From Paenibacillus marchantiophytorum (GTDB lineage: Bacteria > Bacillota > Bacilli > Paenibacillales > NBRC-103111): a stretch of 64,000 nucleotides of DNA. Where the stretch lies: contig NZ_BMHE01000013.1 of assembly GCF_014640555.1 (NCBI RefSeq), positions 83,785 to 147,784 on the forward strand, in the 5' to 3' direction. Below, in pieces: positions 24,531-33,636 of this stretch. The notes under the pieces are model-generated. The model ran no database searches. It had not been told where the DNA came from and saw only the letters and a program-made list of their open reading frames with translations. Both the position numbers and the translations under genes were made by a program. The stretch's first letter is position 1; each line of letters starts with the position of its first letter.

Positions 24531-25108
24531 TTATTAAAAAAGGTTTGAATACCCACGCGCGCACATCATTCGTATGTTCATAATTAGTTTATCTGCATCG
24601 TGTCACCCCAAGACATGCCCTCACGCAGAACCGATGCTAGGTCTTCACACGGAATGGGGATTCAGGTACTCAACTATATAAGGAACGCGGATGCTGGCGA
24701 TAGACTTCACAAGGAACGTGGATGACAGTGATAGACCTTCGCGGGGATCGCAGGGGATTGGGGTATGTCGCGGTATGTCATGGGACAATGCGCGATATCA
24801 TGAGTAGCGTTGGATACTGTAGAACAGCATATGATCTAGTGACGTACGCAGAGGCAATGTCAAAGAGGCTGACTCAAAAGGTTACAAACCTTGAAAGCAG
24901 CCTCTATTTTGTCTCGATACGAAGCCAAAACTAACAGGAATTTCTCCTGCTATTTTGGCTTTACTAACTCTAAACGGTCATCTAACTGGAAAACCTCCCG
25001 CTAATTAAGGGAGAAATCGCTATTCAGTGGAAAAGCATCGGAAATAACGGGAGATTTGCCATGTAAACTGCCTTTTCATGCGAAAACACCTAAATTAGCG
25101 GTAGCTTT
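24531..25108. other. Non-coding interval with repeats left of the IS element
   Basis: No convincing gene in about 580 bases. A hairpin at about 24868-24911 (AGAGGCTG paired with CAGCCTCT, followed by ATTTT) may be a terminator or repeat. From about 24975 to 25108 there are several loosely repeated units with CCCGCTAATTAAGGGAG, GGAAATAACGGGAG and AATTAGCGGTAGC, of the same general kind as other intergenic repeats here. The IS element is inserted at the end of this array. Confidence 0.5.
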
Positions 25109-26678
25109 TCAGGCTGTCGAGTAAAGCGCTTTCAATTAGTCTCAACCAACCTGTGACCCGTTCGCAATGCATATTTATCTGTTAACAAAAAAGATCGCTC
25201 CTTAACTTGCATGCTTCGCAAGCTGACGGGCGATCTTTTTTATGTTTTGTGCTACTGCCGTCATAAGTGCTTTCTCCTGCACATTCGCTCGCCCTCTCAA
25301 CTGCGAATAGCGAAGTCCATGGAGCTCTTTAGCATCCGCGAAACTTCGCTCAATGGTTTGGCACCGAAGTCGGTACAGTTTTTTACCAGAAACGCTTTCC
25401 CTGTTCTTAGTTACTTGCTCTTTGTAGTCTTCCCACAAGTGCCTTTGGATTTTTCTAGTATGGTTCTTTGCCGTTGTGCAGCTGAAAAGTAAGGGACATT
25501 CGATGCACTGTTTCGGGTCAGATGTGTACTCGCGGTAACCTTGTCGGTTCGTGGTGCTCTGGCTTAGTTCCTGACCTTTTGGGCAGATATACACATTTTT
25601 CTCGGCATGAAAAAGAAACCGTTCCTTCGACATTCCCTCGGAAGTCGAACTAGCTCGGCGCCCGCCGATGACGGGGTAAATCTCCATTTCTAATGTCTCT
25701 TTGCAAATGTATGGCGTCATATAACCAGAGTCGACGGTTACTGCCTCAAGCGATGCTTCGAATCCGAATTTTTCAATTTGGTGCTGCAATCGTTCGATGT
25801 AAACAACGGAATCGTTAACGTTTCCTTTTGTCACATGCACATCCGTAATAATGTTGAACTTATGATCAACAGTGCGATGATCCAAGTAAAAGAACCCATC
25901 AGGTTTACCTTTTCGCATCATATATCCACTTTCTGGATCCGTCGTGCTTACTTTAATTGGCTTTGTCTCGGTCTCCTCCTCCTTGCGCTCCAGCTGCTTT
26001 TTTCCAAGTTGTTTCCGATCTTCGTCCACGGCTTTATCCAATTCCAATGTGTATTCGTGAGGCGTTTGCTCCACGGTTTGCATCACGTATTTATTTTTAT
26101 TGGCATTTGCTTTAATATGCGTGGAGTCTGTGATAAGTACACGACCTGCAACCATTCGATGTGCGATGGCGAGTCGAACGATTTCATCAAAAATATCCTG
26201 AAATACGGTCGTATCTTTAAAACGAGTCCGACGATTCCAGCTGATAGTGGTGTGATCAGGCGCTTTTTGAGTAAGTCCAAGCCCTAGAAACCAGCGATAA
26301 CCAATATTCAAGTTAATCTCTTGCTCAAGTTGGCGTTCGGAACGAATCCCATATAAATAGCCAATAAACATCATTTTAAAGAGTAAAATAGGATCAATCG
26401 ACGGCCGTCCATGATTGTCACTGTAAAAAGGACGAACGATATCTATAATAAACGAAAAATCAATATGATCAGCGATTTGGCGAAGTAAATGATTTTGAGG
26501 GACCATCAAATCAATGCATACAAGTTCATAGTCTAATTGAGGGTCTTTCGGAGTAGAACGAAACATAGGAACCACCACTTTCAATAGTATGATTATATTA
26601 TACCAAATTAACGCGGTGATGTGTTGAAATGAACTTAAAGAAATAAATAAGACTGTCGAGACTTTCTCGACAGCCTGA
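25109..26678 (-). mobile_element. IS1182-family insertion sequence
   Basis: Ends carry a 13-base perfect inverted repeat, TCAGGCTGTCGAG at 25109-25121 and its reverse complement at 26666-26678. AGCTTTT occurs directly at both outer junctions (25103-25109 and 26678-26684), which suggests a target duplication of about five to seven bases. One intact transposase gene lies inside on the minus strand. The element appears complete and recently inserted, because the repeats and the coding frame are unbroken. Confidence 0.85.
25202..26566 (-). CDS. IS1182-family transposase
   Basis: 454 residues from ATG 26566 (GGTGG five bases upstream). The N-terminal DUF772/InsH-like region has HLLRQIADHIDFSFI and DPILLFKMMFIGYLYGIRSERQL. 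The DDE catalytic residues are visible: VLITDSTHIKANA, AVTVDSGYMTP and IERSFADAKELHGLRYSQLRG. A CxxC pair (YICPKGQ; CIECPLLFSC) is also typical of IS1182. No frameshift or stop, so it is probably active. The frame is open for 77 further codons upstream, but these codons cross the inverted repeat and are not part of the protein. Confidence 0.92.
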   Translation of the reverse strand: MFRSTPKDPQLDYELVCIDLMVPQNHLLRQIADHIDFSFIIDIVRPFYSDNHGRPSIDPILLFKMMFIGYLYGIRSERQLEQEINLNIGYRWFLGLGLTQKAPDHTTISWNRRTRFKDTTVFQDIFDEIVRLAIAHRMVAGRVLITDSTHIKANANKNKYVMQTVEQTPHEYTLELDKAVDEDRKQLGKKQLERKEEETETKPIKVSTTDPESGYMMRKGKPDGFFYLDHRTVDHKFNIITDVHVTKGNVNDSVVYIERLQHQIEKFGFEASLEAVTVDSGYMTPYICKETLEMEIYPVIGGRRASSTSEGMSKERFLFHAEKNVYICPKGQELSQSTTNRQGYREYTSDPKQCIECPLLFSCTTAKNHTRKIQRHLWEDYKEQVTKNRESVSGKKLYRLRCQTIERSFADAKELHGLRYSQLRGRANVQEKALMTAVAQNIKKIARQLAKHAS

Positions 26679-26790
26679 GCTTTTCCATGTAGTTCAACAT
26701 TGAAAGCAAGAGTCAGCCTGGAGATAGACTCATTTGGGGACAGCCCCTTTTGGCGTTTCGCGAACATCCACAATGCGTTTAGCCACGCGG

Positions 26791-26854
26791 TCCTCATGCC
26801 CTCACTTCCTCAAGTCCTCATGCCCCTATGTCCGCATGTCCTCCAGCCCGCATG
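26791..26854. repeat. Eight-unit, 8-bp tandem repeat at the end of cysK
   Basis: Eight consecutive octamers: TCCTCATG, CCCTCACT, TCCTCAAG, TCCTCATG, CCCCTATG, TCCGCATG, TCCTCCAG, CCCGCATG. Consensus TCCTCATG on the plus strand. The array ends one base before the cysK stop codon complement, so it lies in the 3' untranslated region of that gene. Confidence 0.7.
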
Positions 26855-26855
26855 A

Positions 26856-27782
26856 TCAATCAAAAATATCCATGCTTAAATATCTCTCGCCTGTATCCGG
26901 CGCAATGCACAACACCCGTTTGCCAGCGCCCAGCTTGCGAGCCACCTGCAAACCCGTCCAGACGGAAGCTCCGGCGGATGGCCCCACGAGTATGCCCTCT
27001 TGGCTTGCCAAATCCCGCATCGTGCGGATGGCGTCCTCATCAGTAACTTGGACGATGTGATCATACACGCTTGTGTTCAAAATAGCCGGTACGAACCCCG
27101 GACTCGTCCCTACAAGCTTGTGCGGACCAGGCTCTCCGCCTGAGAGCACAGGAGACCCTTTGGGCTCCACAACATAGATCTGAATATCTGGCAGGTTCTC
27201 CCGGAGAACCTCGCCTGTACCAGTAATTGTGCCTCCTGTACCCGAGGTTGCAACGAAGGCGTCCAGACGCCCTTCCATTTGCTGCAGAATTTCCGGAGCC
27301 GTAGTCGTCCGGTGAATGTCCGGATTCGCTGCATTCTCAAATTGCTGAGGAATATAACTGTTCGCAATTTGTTGCCGCAGTTCCTCCGCTTTGGCAATCG
27401 CCCCTGGCATCCGCTCCGCGGCTGGCGTAAGTACAACCTCTGCGCCGTAGGCTTTGAGGATATTAATACGTTCTTTGCTCATATTATCCGGCATGATCAA
27501 TATCGCTTTGTAGCCCTTGGCGGCTGCATTCATCGCAAGTCCGATACCTGTGTTGCCACTTGTCGGCTCAATGATCGTAGCTCCAGGACGAAGAAGTCCT
27601 TTTCTCTCAGCCTGCTCAATTAAGTTATAAGCAGCACGATCCTTCACACTGCCGCTTGGATTGAAATATTCCAGCTTTACATAGAGTTCAGCGTCACCTG
27701 GCTCTACCAATCGGTTAATCCGCACTGCCGGCGTATCTCCGATGAGCTCTGTGATGCTGCCTACCATTCTGTTCTGCGCCAT
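26856..27782 (-). CDS. cysK: Cysteine synthase (O-acetylserine sulfhydrylase)
   Basis: 308 residues from ATG 27782, with GAGGAA eight bases upstream; the frame is open for 24 more codons. SGSVKDRAAY holds the PLP lysine, TSGNTGIG and SGTGGTITGTGE bind the cofactor and phosphate, and VGPSAGASVW closes the active site; all are standard for CysK. It makes cysteine from O-acetylserine and sulfide in the cytoplasm. It lies downstream of an MFS transporter gene in the same direction with about 68 bases between them. A second CysK-like branch (CysM, CBS) cannot be excluded. Confidence 0.92.
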   Translation of the reverse strand: MAQNRMVGSITELIGDTPAVRINRLVEPGDAELYVKLEYFNPSGSVKDRAAYNLIEQAERKGLLRPGATIIEPTSGNTGIGLAMNAAAKGYKAILIMPDNMSKERINILKAYGAEVVLTPAAERMPGAIAKAEELRQQIANSYIPQQFENAANPDIHRTTTAPEILQQMEGRLDAFVATSGTGGTITGTGEVLRENLPDIQIYVVEPKGSPVLSGGEPGPHKLVGTSPGFVPAILNTSVYDHIVQVTDEDAIRTMRDLASQEGILVGPSAGASVWTGLQVARKLGAGKRVLCIAPDTGERYLSMDIFD

Positions 27783-27850
27783 GTCTGCACGTTCCTCTTC
27801 CCCATAATAACCGACTATACCCACATTTTTATCGGGAATTGAAACAAAAG

Positions 27851-29161
27851 TCAAGGCTTAATTACCGAAAGCTGCCTTTTCATAAAATACCAACTCACTA
27901 GCGGCGAACTGCCAATAACCAATAACAGCACATTGATTATAAGCGGAGCTTTGCTCCAGGATATGACGCCAATGAAAAGTAAAACACCCAACATGCGGCC
28001 TACATTCAAGGATAATTCCCTTAGCACGATGTACTCTTCCCGCTGTTTCGCGCTTGCCTCATTAGAACCAATCAGATCGAAGACAGCTGACACCATAGGC
28101 ACCGAATACATCGGGAAAAAGAGGGAGGCTCCCAACCCAAAAAGGAGCAGCGTGCTATACCCCATTTTCCAGAAAAAAGGAAATATCACCACGACAACCA
28201 TGATAGCACCGATAAGCATGCTTATTTTACGAAAATGCGGTTTGATGAATCGACCTGCTGCCCAGAAGCTAACTAAGGAAACAGCGGATGTAATCAGTAC
28301 AAAATTGCCCAGACTCGCTTCACTGGCTGTAGATATGTAGACGAGCAAAGCGATCATGAAACCAAAAACGCCTTCCCGAACGCCTTGAAATACGAGGGCC
28401 AGACTCACTCGCTTCCAAGGGGTCTCCGGCTGGCGGAGACAGCGCAAAGGGAACAGCCATTCATAGGTGCCCTGCACCTTGCGTTTTTTGAGAAAGAAAC
28501 TAATGACCACACCAAGCAGAAATACGCCTAACGAAATGGAAAAAATCAAGCGGTAGCCGCTGACATCCCCGAGCCGAATTATCAACCCGCCCGAAATCCA
28601 CGGAGCCACAATCCCCGCACCTGAGCCCAGAAGCCCGATCCAACCATTAAAACGGTCACGGTTATCCGGGTCTGTCACTTCAAAGTAGACCACATTAAAA
28701 GCAACCCAAAAAAGGCCGGATGATATCCCCTGCACCATGCCAAGCCAAACAAAGTAATGTATACTGCTTGGTCCCAGCCACAAAACCAGCATATAGAAAA
28801 CAGCTGAAACCGAAACCCCAACTCGCAAACAGTTCATCTTATTATGTTCCTTGACCCATTTGCCAGCCAGCCAGAAGGTGATGGCCATCGTCAGATGTGT
28901 GGCTAGCGTAAACCAGCCAATAAGGGCAAAATCATTTTTGGCTTTCCACAAATAAACACCAACGAAAGTCCCTGATAAAGCATTCGCGCTTCCGAACAAG
29001 GTATGAACGATGAGTAGTAAAATGGCCTGTGCATCCAAACGCCCTTTGTGGATCTTTGCCTCATTCCCGCCGCCGCTTGCCTGATGACCAAAATAGTTAC
29101 TCGCCTGTCCTTCCGCTGCCCGGCCTTGTCTCCTTCTCGTCTGGCTCTGATCTTTGTGCAT
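27851..29161 (-). CDS. MFS transporter
   Basis: 436 residues with about 12 membrane helices after a 45-residue basic, Gln-rich N-terminus. GWIGLLGSGAGIVAPWISGG and the charged loop FFLKKRKVQGTYEW in the middle fit major facilitator transporters; the loop after helix 2 is AGKWVKEHNKMN. The subfamily is not clear; some relatives are annotated as permeases of unknown substrate. It sits just upstream of cysK on the same strand, which could hint at an amino acid or sulfur compound, but that is weak. Confidence 0.85.
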   Translation of the reverse strand: MHKDQSQTRRRQGRAAEGQASNYFGHQASGGGNEAKIHKGRLDAQAILLLIVHTLFGSANALSGTFVGVYLWKAKNDFALIGWFTLATHLTMAITFWLAGKWVKEHNKMNCLRVGVSVSAVFYMLVLWLGPSSIHYFVWLGMVQGISSGLFWVAFNVVYFEVTDPDNRDRFNGWIGLLGSGAGIVAPWISGGLIIRLGDVSGYRLIFSISLGVFLLGVVISFFLKKRKVQGTYEWLFPLRCLRQPETPWKRVSLALVFQGVREGVFGFMIALLVYISTASEASLGNFVLITSAVSLVSFWAAGRFIKPHFRKISMLIGAIMVVVVIFPFFWKMGYSTLLLFGLGASLFFPMYSVPMVSAVFDLIGSNEASAKQREEYIVLRELSLNVGRMLGVLLFIGVISWSKAPLIINVLLLVIGSSPLVSWYFMKRQLSVIKP

Positions 29162-29240
29162 ACGCCTACCATCCTTCCCACCATTGAATCGCTCTTGTTA
29201 AGCTTCCCCAATGGAGTGAAAATATGAGGCATTACAACGA

Positions 29241-29271
29241 AAAAACCGAGTCCACCAGGACTCGGTTCTAC
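29241..29271 (-). terminator. Terminator after the zinc-ribbon gene
   Basis: ACCGAGTCC pairs with GGACTCGGT (29245-29267). On the minus strand the stem is followed by TTTTTT, right after the stop at 29275. Confidence 0.8.
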
Positions 29272-29274
29272 GCA

Positions 29275-29775
29275 CTATTCCGATTTAATTCGGGAAACCA
29301 TCAGCAAGCGATCGGTATCGGATAAGATTTTTTCTACTTTGAAGCAGGATGGGCAGACATAAACGTTAAGTGTAAAAGGACCTGTCAAAAAGGCGCTTCC
29401 TAACGTTTTGGGAATAACAGGAGTAAAGGAAGCTTCGCTGACCACTTCATCGCCGGCAAGCAACAGCAGTTCATGACAGCTTGAGCACTCCGGTGCTTCT
29501 TCCTGCTCATCCGTGATATGCTGAACTTTCTCGCCATATTTGTCTAGCGGTTCGTCAGAGTCATCCCATGCCAAGGATAAATCTTCATCGGCATCCACGT
29601 ATTCCTGCTCATCAAAACGGAGCGGCTGACCGGTTTGTTTCACTTTCAGATCAATGCTCCGATAATCGTTCAATTCGTTAAAACAGTGCGGACATTCGTC
29701 CTCTGGTCCGATTTCTGGATCCCAAACGATTTCGGTTTGGCACCATGGACAAACTATTTCCTCATTCGCGCTCAT
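29275..29775 (-). CDS. Zinc-ribbon protein, 166 aa
   Basis: From ATG 29775 (GGGGGA seven bases upstream) the protein begins MSANEEIVCPWC. Four CxxC pairs are present: CPWC, CPHC, CSSC and CPSC, so one or two zinc ribbons are likely, with an acidic spacer of about 60 residues (DADEDLSLAWDDSDEPL). No membrane segment. It is the last gene of a unit with a tiny membrane peptide, DUF350 and PspA genes, which suggests a link to membrane stress or to metal handling. I do not recognise a named family. Function unknown. Confidence 0.8.
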   Translation of the reverse strand: MSANEEIVCPWCQTEIVWDPEIGPEDECPHCFNELNDYRSIDLKVKQTGQPLRFDEQEYVDADEDLSLAWDDSDEPLDKYGEKVQHITDEQEEAPECSSCHELLLLAGDEVVSEASFTPVIPKTLGSAFLTGPFTLNVYVCPSCFKVEKILSDTDRLLMVSRIKSE

Positions 29776-29799
29776 TTCGTAATCCCCCACCTATTGCAT

Positions 29800-29883
29800 T
29801 CATGCATATTTCACTAAATAATAAACCCCAGCCGCCACAAACACAATTGCAATGGCAAACAAGGTGCCCCACAGGTATTTCAT
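29800..29883 (-). CDS. 27-residue single-helix membrane peptide
   Basis: ATG 29883 opens a 27-codon frame ending at TGA 29800, with GGAGG nine bases upstream. The product MKYLWGTLFAIAIVFVAAGV followed by YYLVKYA is one membrane helix with a basic start. It sits between the DUF350 gene and the zinc-ribbon gene on the same strand, with short spacers on both sides. Small membrane peptides like this are often missed. I infer that it is made; its role is unknown. Confidence 0.7.
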   Translation of the reverse strand: MKYLWGTLFAIAIVFVAAGVYYLVKYA

Positions 29884-29912
29884 TGTTCAAGCCTCCAAGA
29901 CTATGTAGGATA

Positions 29913-30332
29913 CTAAGTTACACAAGCTCCAACTACGTAAGAAAGGGAAACGGAAATGGTCAGAGACAAGAAACCGACAGCACGATTATCCTTTTTGATT
30001 TCTTCATCAATTTTGAAATAAGGCGTCAAAAATTCAAAAATGAAGTAGGCAACCAACAACAGCAAGAAACCGTACCCTGCCCAGATGAGAGAATGCATCA
30101 TCGTATCATTGTTGAGAATCGCAAAGCGGAACAAATTACAAATCCCAAAAATTTTCCCGCCTGTTGCCATCGCCACAGACAAATTTCCTTTTTTGATTTC
30201 TGCCCAATCATCATACTTGGTCAGCAATTCAAAAATCGTTAGAAAGACGACGAGTGCGACAACGGCTACTGCAAAGAATGCAAGCGTCGATAAATACGGG
30301 TTACTAAGCAACACATCCACCTCTTCATTCAT
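29913..30332 (-). CDS. DUF350 membrane protein (YjfL-like)
   Basis: 139 residues with four membrane helices, arranged as two similar halves: the first half ends in ELLTKYDDWAEIKKGNLSVAM and the second in EFLTPYFKIDEEIKKDNRAVG. This repeat of E-I-KKGN/DN is characteristic of DUF350. In E. coli the relative YjfL is next to the PspA-like YjfJ; here a PspA homologue lies directly upstream, which supports a shared role in membrane maintenance. Start ATG 30332. Confidence 0.85.
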   Translation of the reverse strand: MNEEVDVLLSNPYLSTLAFFAVAVVALVVFLTIFELLTKYDDWAEIKKGNLSVAMATGGKIFGICNLFRFAILNNDTMMHSLIWAGYGFLLLLVAYFIFEFLTPYFKIDEEIKKDNRAVGFLSLTISVSLSYVVGACVT

Positions 30333-30402
30333 ATCGTCTCCTGCCTTCCCTCAAATAGTAGAGACTTTAATCTTTGTTATAAAGATCCCTATATATGGTA
30401 GA

Positions 30403-30427
30403 AGAGACTGAGTTTAGCTCAGTCTCT
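30403..30427. terminator. Hairpin between pspA-like and DUF350 genes
   Basis: AGAGACTGAG (30403-30412) pairs with CTCAGTCTCT (30418-30427). It has no T run on either side, so it may be a weak terminator, a processing site or an attenuator that sets the ratio of the two gene products. Confidence 0.5.
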
Positions 30428-30449
30428 CGCAGGTACTACTAGTATATCA

Positions 30450-31130
30450 TTAGGATTGTTTTTTTTCAGCAAGCTTTGCTTTCATCGCTGCCAATTCGTC
30501 GTCAATGCCGCTGCTGCCAGCGCCAAGTCCAGCAAGCTCATCATCTAAGCTGCGGTTTTTAGCGCGAATTTCACCGCTTGCTTGCGCTTCGGCTTCCATC
30601 TGAAGCACTTTCTCGCTCATGCGGTCGAACCCTTTGGCTGCATTGTCGGTACCGAAGCCGGACATCGCTTGATTGATTTGTTTTTGCGCTTTGGCTGTTT
30701 CGGCACGGGCAATCAACAAATCTTTCTTATTCTTCATTTTGTTAAACTCGTCTTTCATCTCTGTCAATTGACCGCGAAGCTGATCGGCATTCGTTTTGGC
30801 CAGATCGTATTGACGTTTCAATTCATCATAACGAGCTTGATGCTCTTTCTTGTCTTCCAACGCGCGGCGAGCCAAGTCTTCATTGCCGGACTCCAATGCT
30901 TTCATCGCTTGCTCTGTCCGTTTGGTAACCATTTCTTCGGACTCTTCGAACTGAAGCTTGAATTTCTTCTCAATGGCAATGGATTTAGCAACCGCAGATT
31001 CAGCTTCCAAAATATCCTCTTCCATGTCACGCAAGAACTGATTCAACATCTTAACCGGATCTTCCGCTTTGTCCAGCATATCATTGATTGAAGCCATCGT
31101 CATGTCACGCAGTCTTTTGAAAATTCCCAT
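30450..31130 (-). CDS. PspA/IM30-family protein
   Basis: 226 residues, almost wholly coiled coil. The N-terminus GIFKRLRDMTMASINDMLDKAEDPV and the DMEEDILEAESAVAKSIA helix are hallmarks of PspA/Vipp1 proteins, which form ESCRT-III-like assemblies that repair bacterial membranes. The last 40 residues contain an Ala- and Gly-rich linker and a short helix. It starts at ATG 31130 with AGGAGG before it and a TATACAAT-like -10 upstream. DUF350 protein and a small membrane peptide follow in the same direction. Confidence 0.92.
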   Translation of the reverse strand: MGIFKRLRDMTMASINDMLDKAEDPVKMLNQFLRDMEEDILEAESAVAKSIAIEKKFKLQFEESEEMVTKRTEQAMKALESGNEDLARRALEDKKEHQARYDELKRQYDLAKTNADQLRGQLTEMKDEFNKMKNKKDLLIARAETAKAQKQINQAMSGFGTDNAAKGFDRMSEKVLQMEAEAQASGEIRAKNRSLDDELAGLGAGSSGIDDELAAMKAKLAEKKQS

Positions 31131-31272
31131 TGTAAATTCCTCCTAAGTTTGATGAAAATTAAATTGTATAATTGGCATAACGTTTTTTTAAGATTTAATC
31201 ACCGGTGCTTACACACATTACATACGCAGTCTCAAACCAGGAGTTTCAAAAAGATGAAAAAAAATTTCAACG

Positions 31273-33636
31273 TTATTTCAGTTCGACCACGGTGACTCCG
31301 GCGCCGCCCTCATTGTAGTTCCCCATTCGGTAACTTTTCACATGTTTGTGGCGGCGCAAATACTCTTGCATGCCTGTGCGCAGCACGCCTGTGCCTTTGC
31401 CATGAATCAGGTACACTTGCCCGAAATTGCTTAAGAAGGATTCATCCAAAAAGCGATCCGCCTCGATTAGCGCATCCTCCATATTGAGTCCTCGCATATC
31501 GAGCTCCATCTTAACATTGTCGTCGCGTGTTCGCTTGAGCGTAGTTGCCGCTTGCTGCACCGGCTGCTTGTGTGCCTGACCTCCGACCTTCTCGAGGTTG
31601 GACAGCGCGACCTTCATCTTCATGATGCCCAGCTGGACAGTCGCTTCGGTCGGGCTCACAATCTCTACGACGTGCCCCTTCTGACCCAGGGTCACGACGC
31701 GCACTTCGTCGCCGACCTCGATGCGCTCAGGCCGCTTCTTCGCTGCGCGCACCTGCTTCTCGCGCAGCTCCGGCGCCGCCTGATCGAGGCGGCGCTTCGC
31801 TTCGACCAGCCGGTGGTCCTTGACCCCACCGGCCTCTTCCTGCGCCATGCGCCGCAGATCGGCGATGACTTCGTCCGCCTCGCGGCGCGCCTTGGCGACA
31901 GCCTCGCGCGCGTCGCGCTCGGCCTTCTCGAGCAGCTTGTCGCGCTGCTCGTCGAACTTCACCTGCTGCGCCTCCAGCGCCTGGCGCATCTCTTCCGCTT
32001 CTCGCCGCAGCTGCTCAGCGCTTAGGCGCTCGGCTTCGGCGATGAGGCGGTTCTCCTCGAGCGATGCGATCATCGACTCGACGCGCTTATCTTCTTCGCC
32101 CACCTGCGTGCGCGCATGTTCAATAATGCGGCGTGACAAGCCCAGGCGCTCCGCAATCGCAAAGGCATTGCTTCGCCCTGGCACACCGACAAGCAAACGA
32201 TAGGTTGGACTTAGTGTTTGTACATCAAATTCCATACTGGCATTAATGGTTCCTTGTTTTTGGTACGCGTAAGCTTTGAGTTCTGAATAATGGGTCGTCG
32301 CAATAATGCGACAGCCGATTTGATGGATGTAGTCCAGAATAGAAATCGCTAAAGCGGACCCTTCCGCAGGATCCGTACCGGCGCCAAGCTCATCCAGCAA
32401 GACTAAGCTTTTTGGCGTCATATCCCTTAAAATACTTATAATATTCGTCATGTGACTGGAAAAAGTACTCAAGTTTTGTTCAATGCTTTGCTCGTCGCCA
32501 ATATCCGCGTAGATAGCATCAAATACGCATAATTGACTGCCTTCTTCAGCTGGAACGAATAATCCTGACATCGCCATTAAACTTAGAAGACCTACGGTCT
32601 TCAGGGAAACGGTTTTCCCCCCTGTATTAGGGCCTGTCACAATAATTTGCGAATAATCATTTCCCAGCTCCAAATCAAGCGGTACAACGGCATCCGCCGC
32701 GATTAATGGATGGCGGCCTCGCTTAATTTTGATGAAACCACGATCATTTAAGCGCGGCATCGTCGCTTTCAATTCTCTGGCCAAACCGGCTTTGGCAAAT
32801 GTGAAATCAAGCTCCGCAAGAAGATCCACATCCTCTACAAGCACATCCACTTGTTCAGCAACCAGCTCTGTCAACGCTCGCAGAATCTTCTCAACTTCCA
32901 CTTCTTCTTTGAACTTGAGTTCACGAATTTTGTTATTCAACTGCACAATGGCATCCGGTTCAATATACAATGTCGCGCCAGAAGCGGACTGATCATGAAT
33001 CGTCCCGCCAAAGCTGGAACGATATTCGGATTTAACGGGTATCACGAATCGGTCATTCCGAATCGTGATCAGAACATCCTGCAGCATTTTCTGGATGGAT
33101 GAGTTGCGCAGCATCTGCTCCAAGCGTTCGCGCACCCTGCTTTCGCCTGTCCGAAGCTCACTGCGCACTCTGCCCAGTTCAGGACTTGCGCTGTCTACGA
33201 CGACCGCATTCTCATCAATACAGCTGTTTATTTTATCTTCCAACGGTTTATTTTCAGTAAGTAAATCAACCTGATCCTTGAGCATAGGCACAGCATATTC
33301 ATCAGCATGAACGGCCAGTACAAACCGCTTCAGCCTGCGGCTTCCGAATAGAGTGGTGGAAATATCCAGCAGTTCAGAGGGATTCAACATGCCGCCAATA
33401 CGGGCACGATGCAAGGAGGATCGAATATCACGAATTCCTCCAAAAGGCGCATTACCTTTCAAACGCTCAATATTAACTGCCTCATCCGTTGCTTGAAGCC
33501 TCAGCTTGACCAGTTCAAAATCACCTTTGGGTTCAAGCTTTTCCACAGCATCTTTGCCTAGTGAAGTTGCCGCATGATGAGCCAGTTTATGTAAAATCTT
33601 CGCATAATCTAATGTTTTGATAATTTTCTTATTCAA
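31273..33636 (-). CDS. mutS2: MutS2 / RqcU-type ATPase with Smr domain
   Basis: From TTG 33636 (AGAGG nine bases upstream) 787 residues, MNKKIIKTLDYAKILHKLAH. Walker A VTGPNTGGKTVSLKT, Walker B VLLDELGAGTDPAEGSALA and the ATPase switch TTHYSELKAYAY are present. A long coiled coil (about 515-640) and a C-terminal Smr nuclease domain (LDMRGLNMEDALIEAD; LIHGKGTGVLR) complete the standard MutS2 architecture. Roles known for the family include suppression of recombination and rescue of collided ribosomes. The coiled-coil part is strongly GC-rich. Monocistronic here. Confidence 0.95.
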   Translation of the reverse strand: MNKKIIKTLDYAKILHKLAHHAATSLGKDAVEKLEPKGDFELVKLRLQATDEAVNIERLKGNAPFGGIRDIRSSLHRARIGGMLNPSELLDISTTLFGSRRLKRFVLAVHADEYAVPMLKDQVDLLTENKPLEDKINSCIDENAVVVDSASPELGRVRSELRTGESRVRERLEQMLRNSSIQKMLQDVLITIRNDRFVIPVKSEYRSSFGGTIHDQSASGATLYIEPDAIVQLNNKIRELKFKEEVEVEKILRALTELVAEQVDVLVEDVDLLAELDFTFAKAGLARELKATMPRLNDRGFIKIKRGRHPLIAADAVVPLDLELGNDYSQIIVTGPNTGGKTVSLKTVGLLSLMAMSGLFVPAEEGSQLCVFDAIYADIGDEQSIEQNLSTFSSHMTNIISILRDMTPKSLVLLDELGAGTDPAEGSALAISILDYIHQIGCRIIATTHYSELKAYAYQKQGTINASMEFDVQTLSPTYRLLVGVPGRSNAFAIAERLGLSRRIIEHARTQVGEEDKRVESMIASLEENRLIAEAERLSAEQLRREAEEMRQALEAQQVKFDEQRDKLLEKAERDAREAVAKARREADEVIADLRRMAQEEAGGVKDHRLVEAKRRLDQAAPELREKQVRAAKKRPERIEVGDEVRVVTLGQKGHVVEIVSPTEATVQLGIMKMKVALSNLEKVGGQAHKQPVQQAATTLKRTRDDNVKMELDMRGLNMEDALIEADRFLDESFLSNFGQVYLIHGKGTGVLRTGMQEYLRRHKHVKSYRMGNYNEGGAGVTVVELK

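Noticed and set aside
24722..24934. 70-codon plus-strand frame in the gap before the IS element
   Set aside because: No ribosome binding site, sequence unlike any family, and it runs through the hairpin at 24868-24911.
26651..26675. Stand-alone terminator near 26.66 kb
   Set aside because: The hairpin is formed by the terminal inverted repeat of the IS element and there is no T run after it, so I list it as part of the element.
31552..32203. Long plus-strand reading frames of 127-157 codons opposite the mutS2 coiled coil
   Set aside because: They are antisense to a GC-rich part of a well-identified gene, have Arg/Leu/Ser-rich sequence of low complexity and no ribosome binding site.
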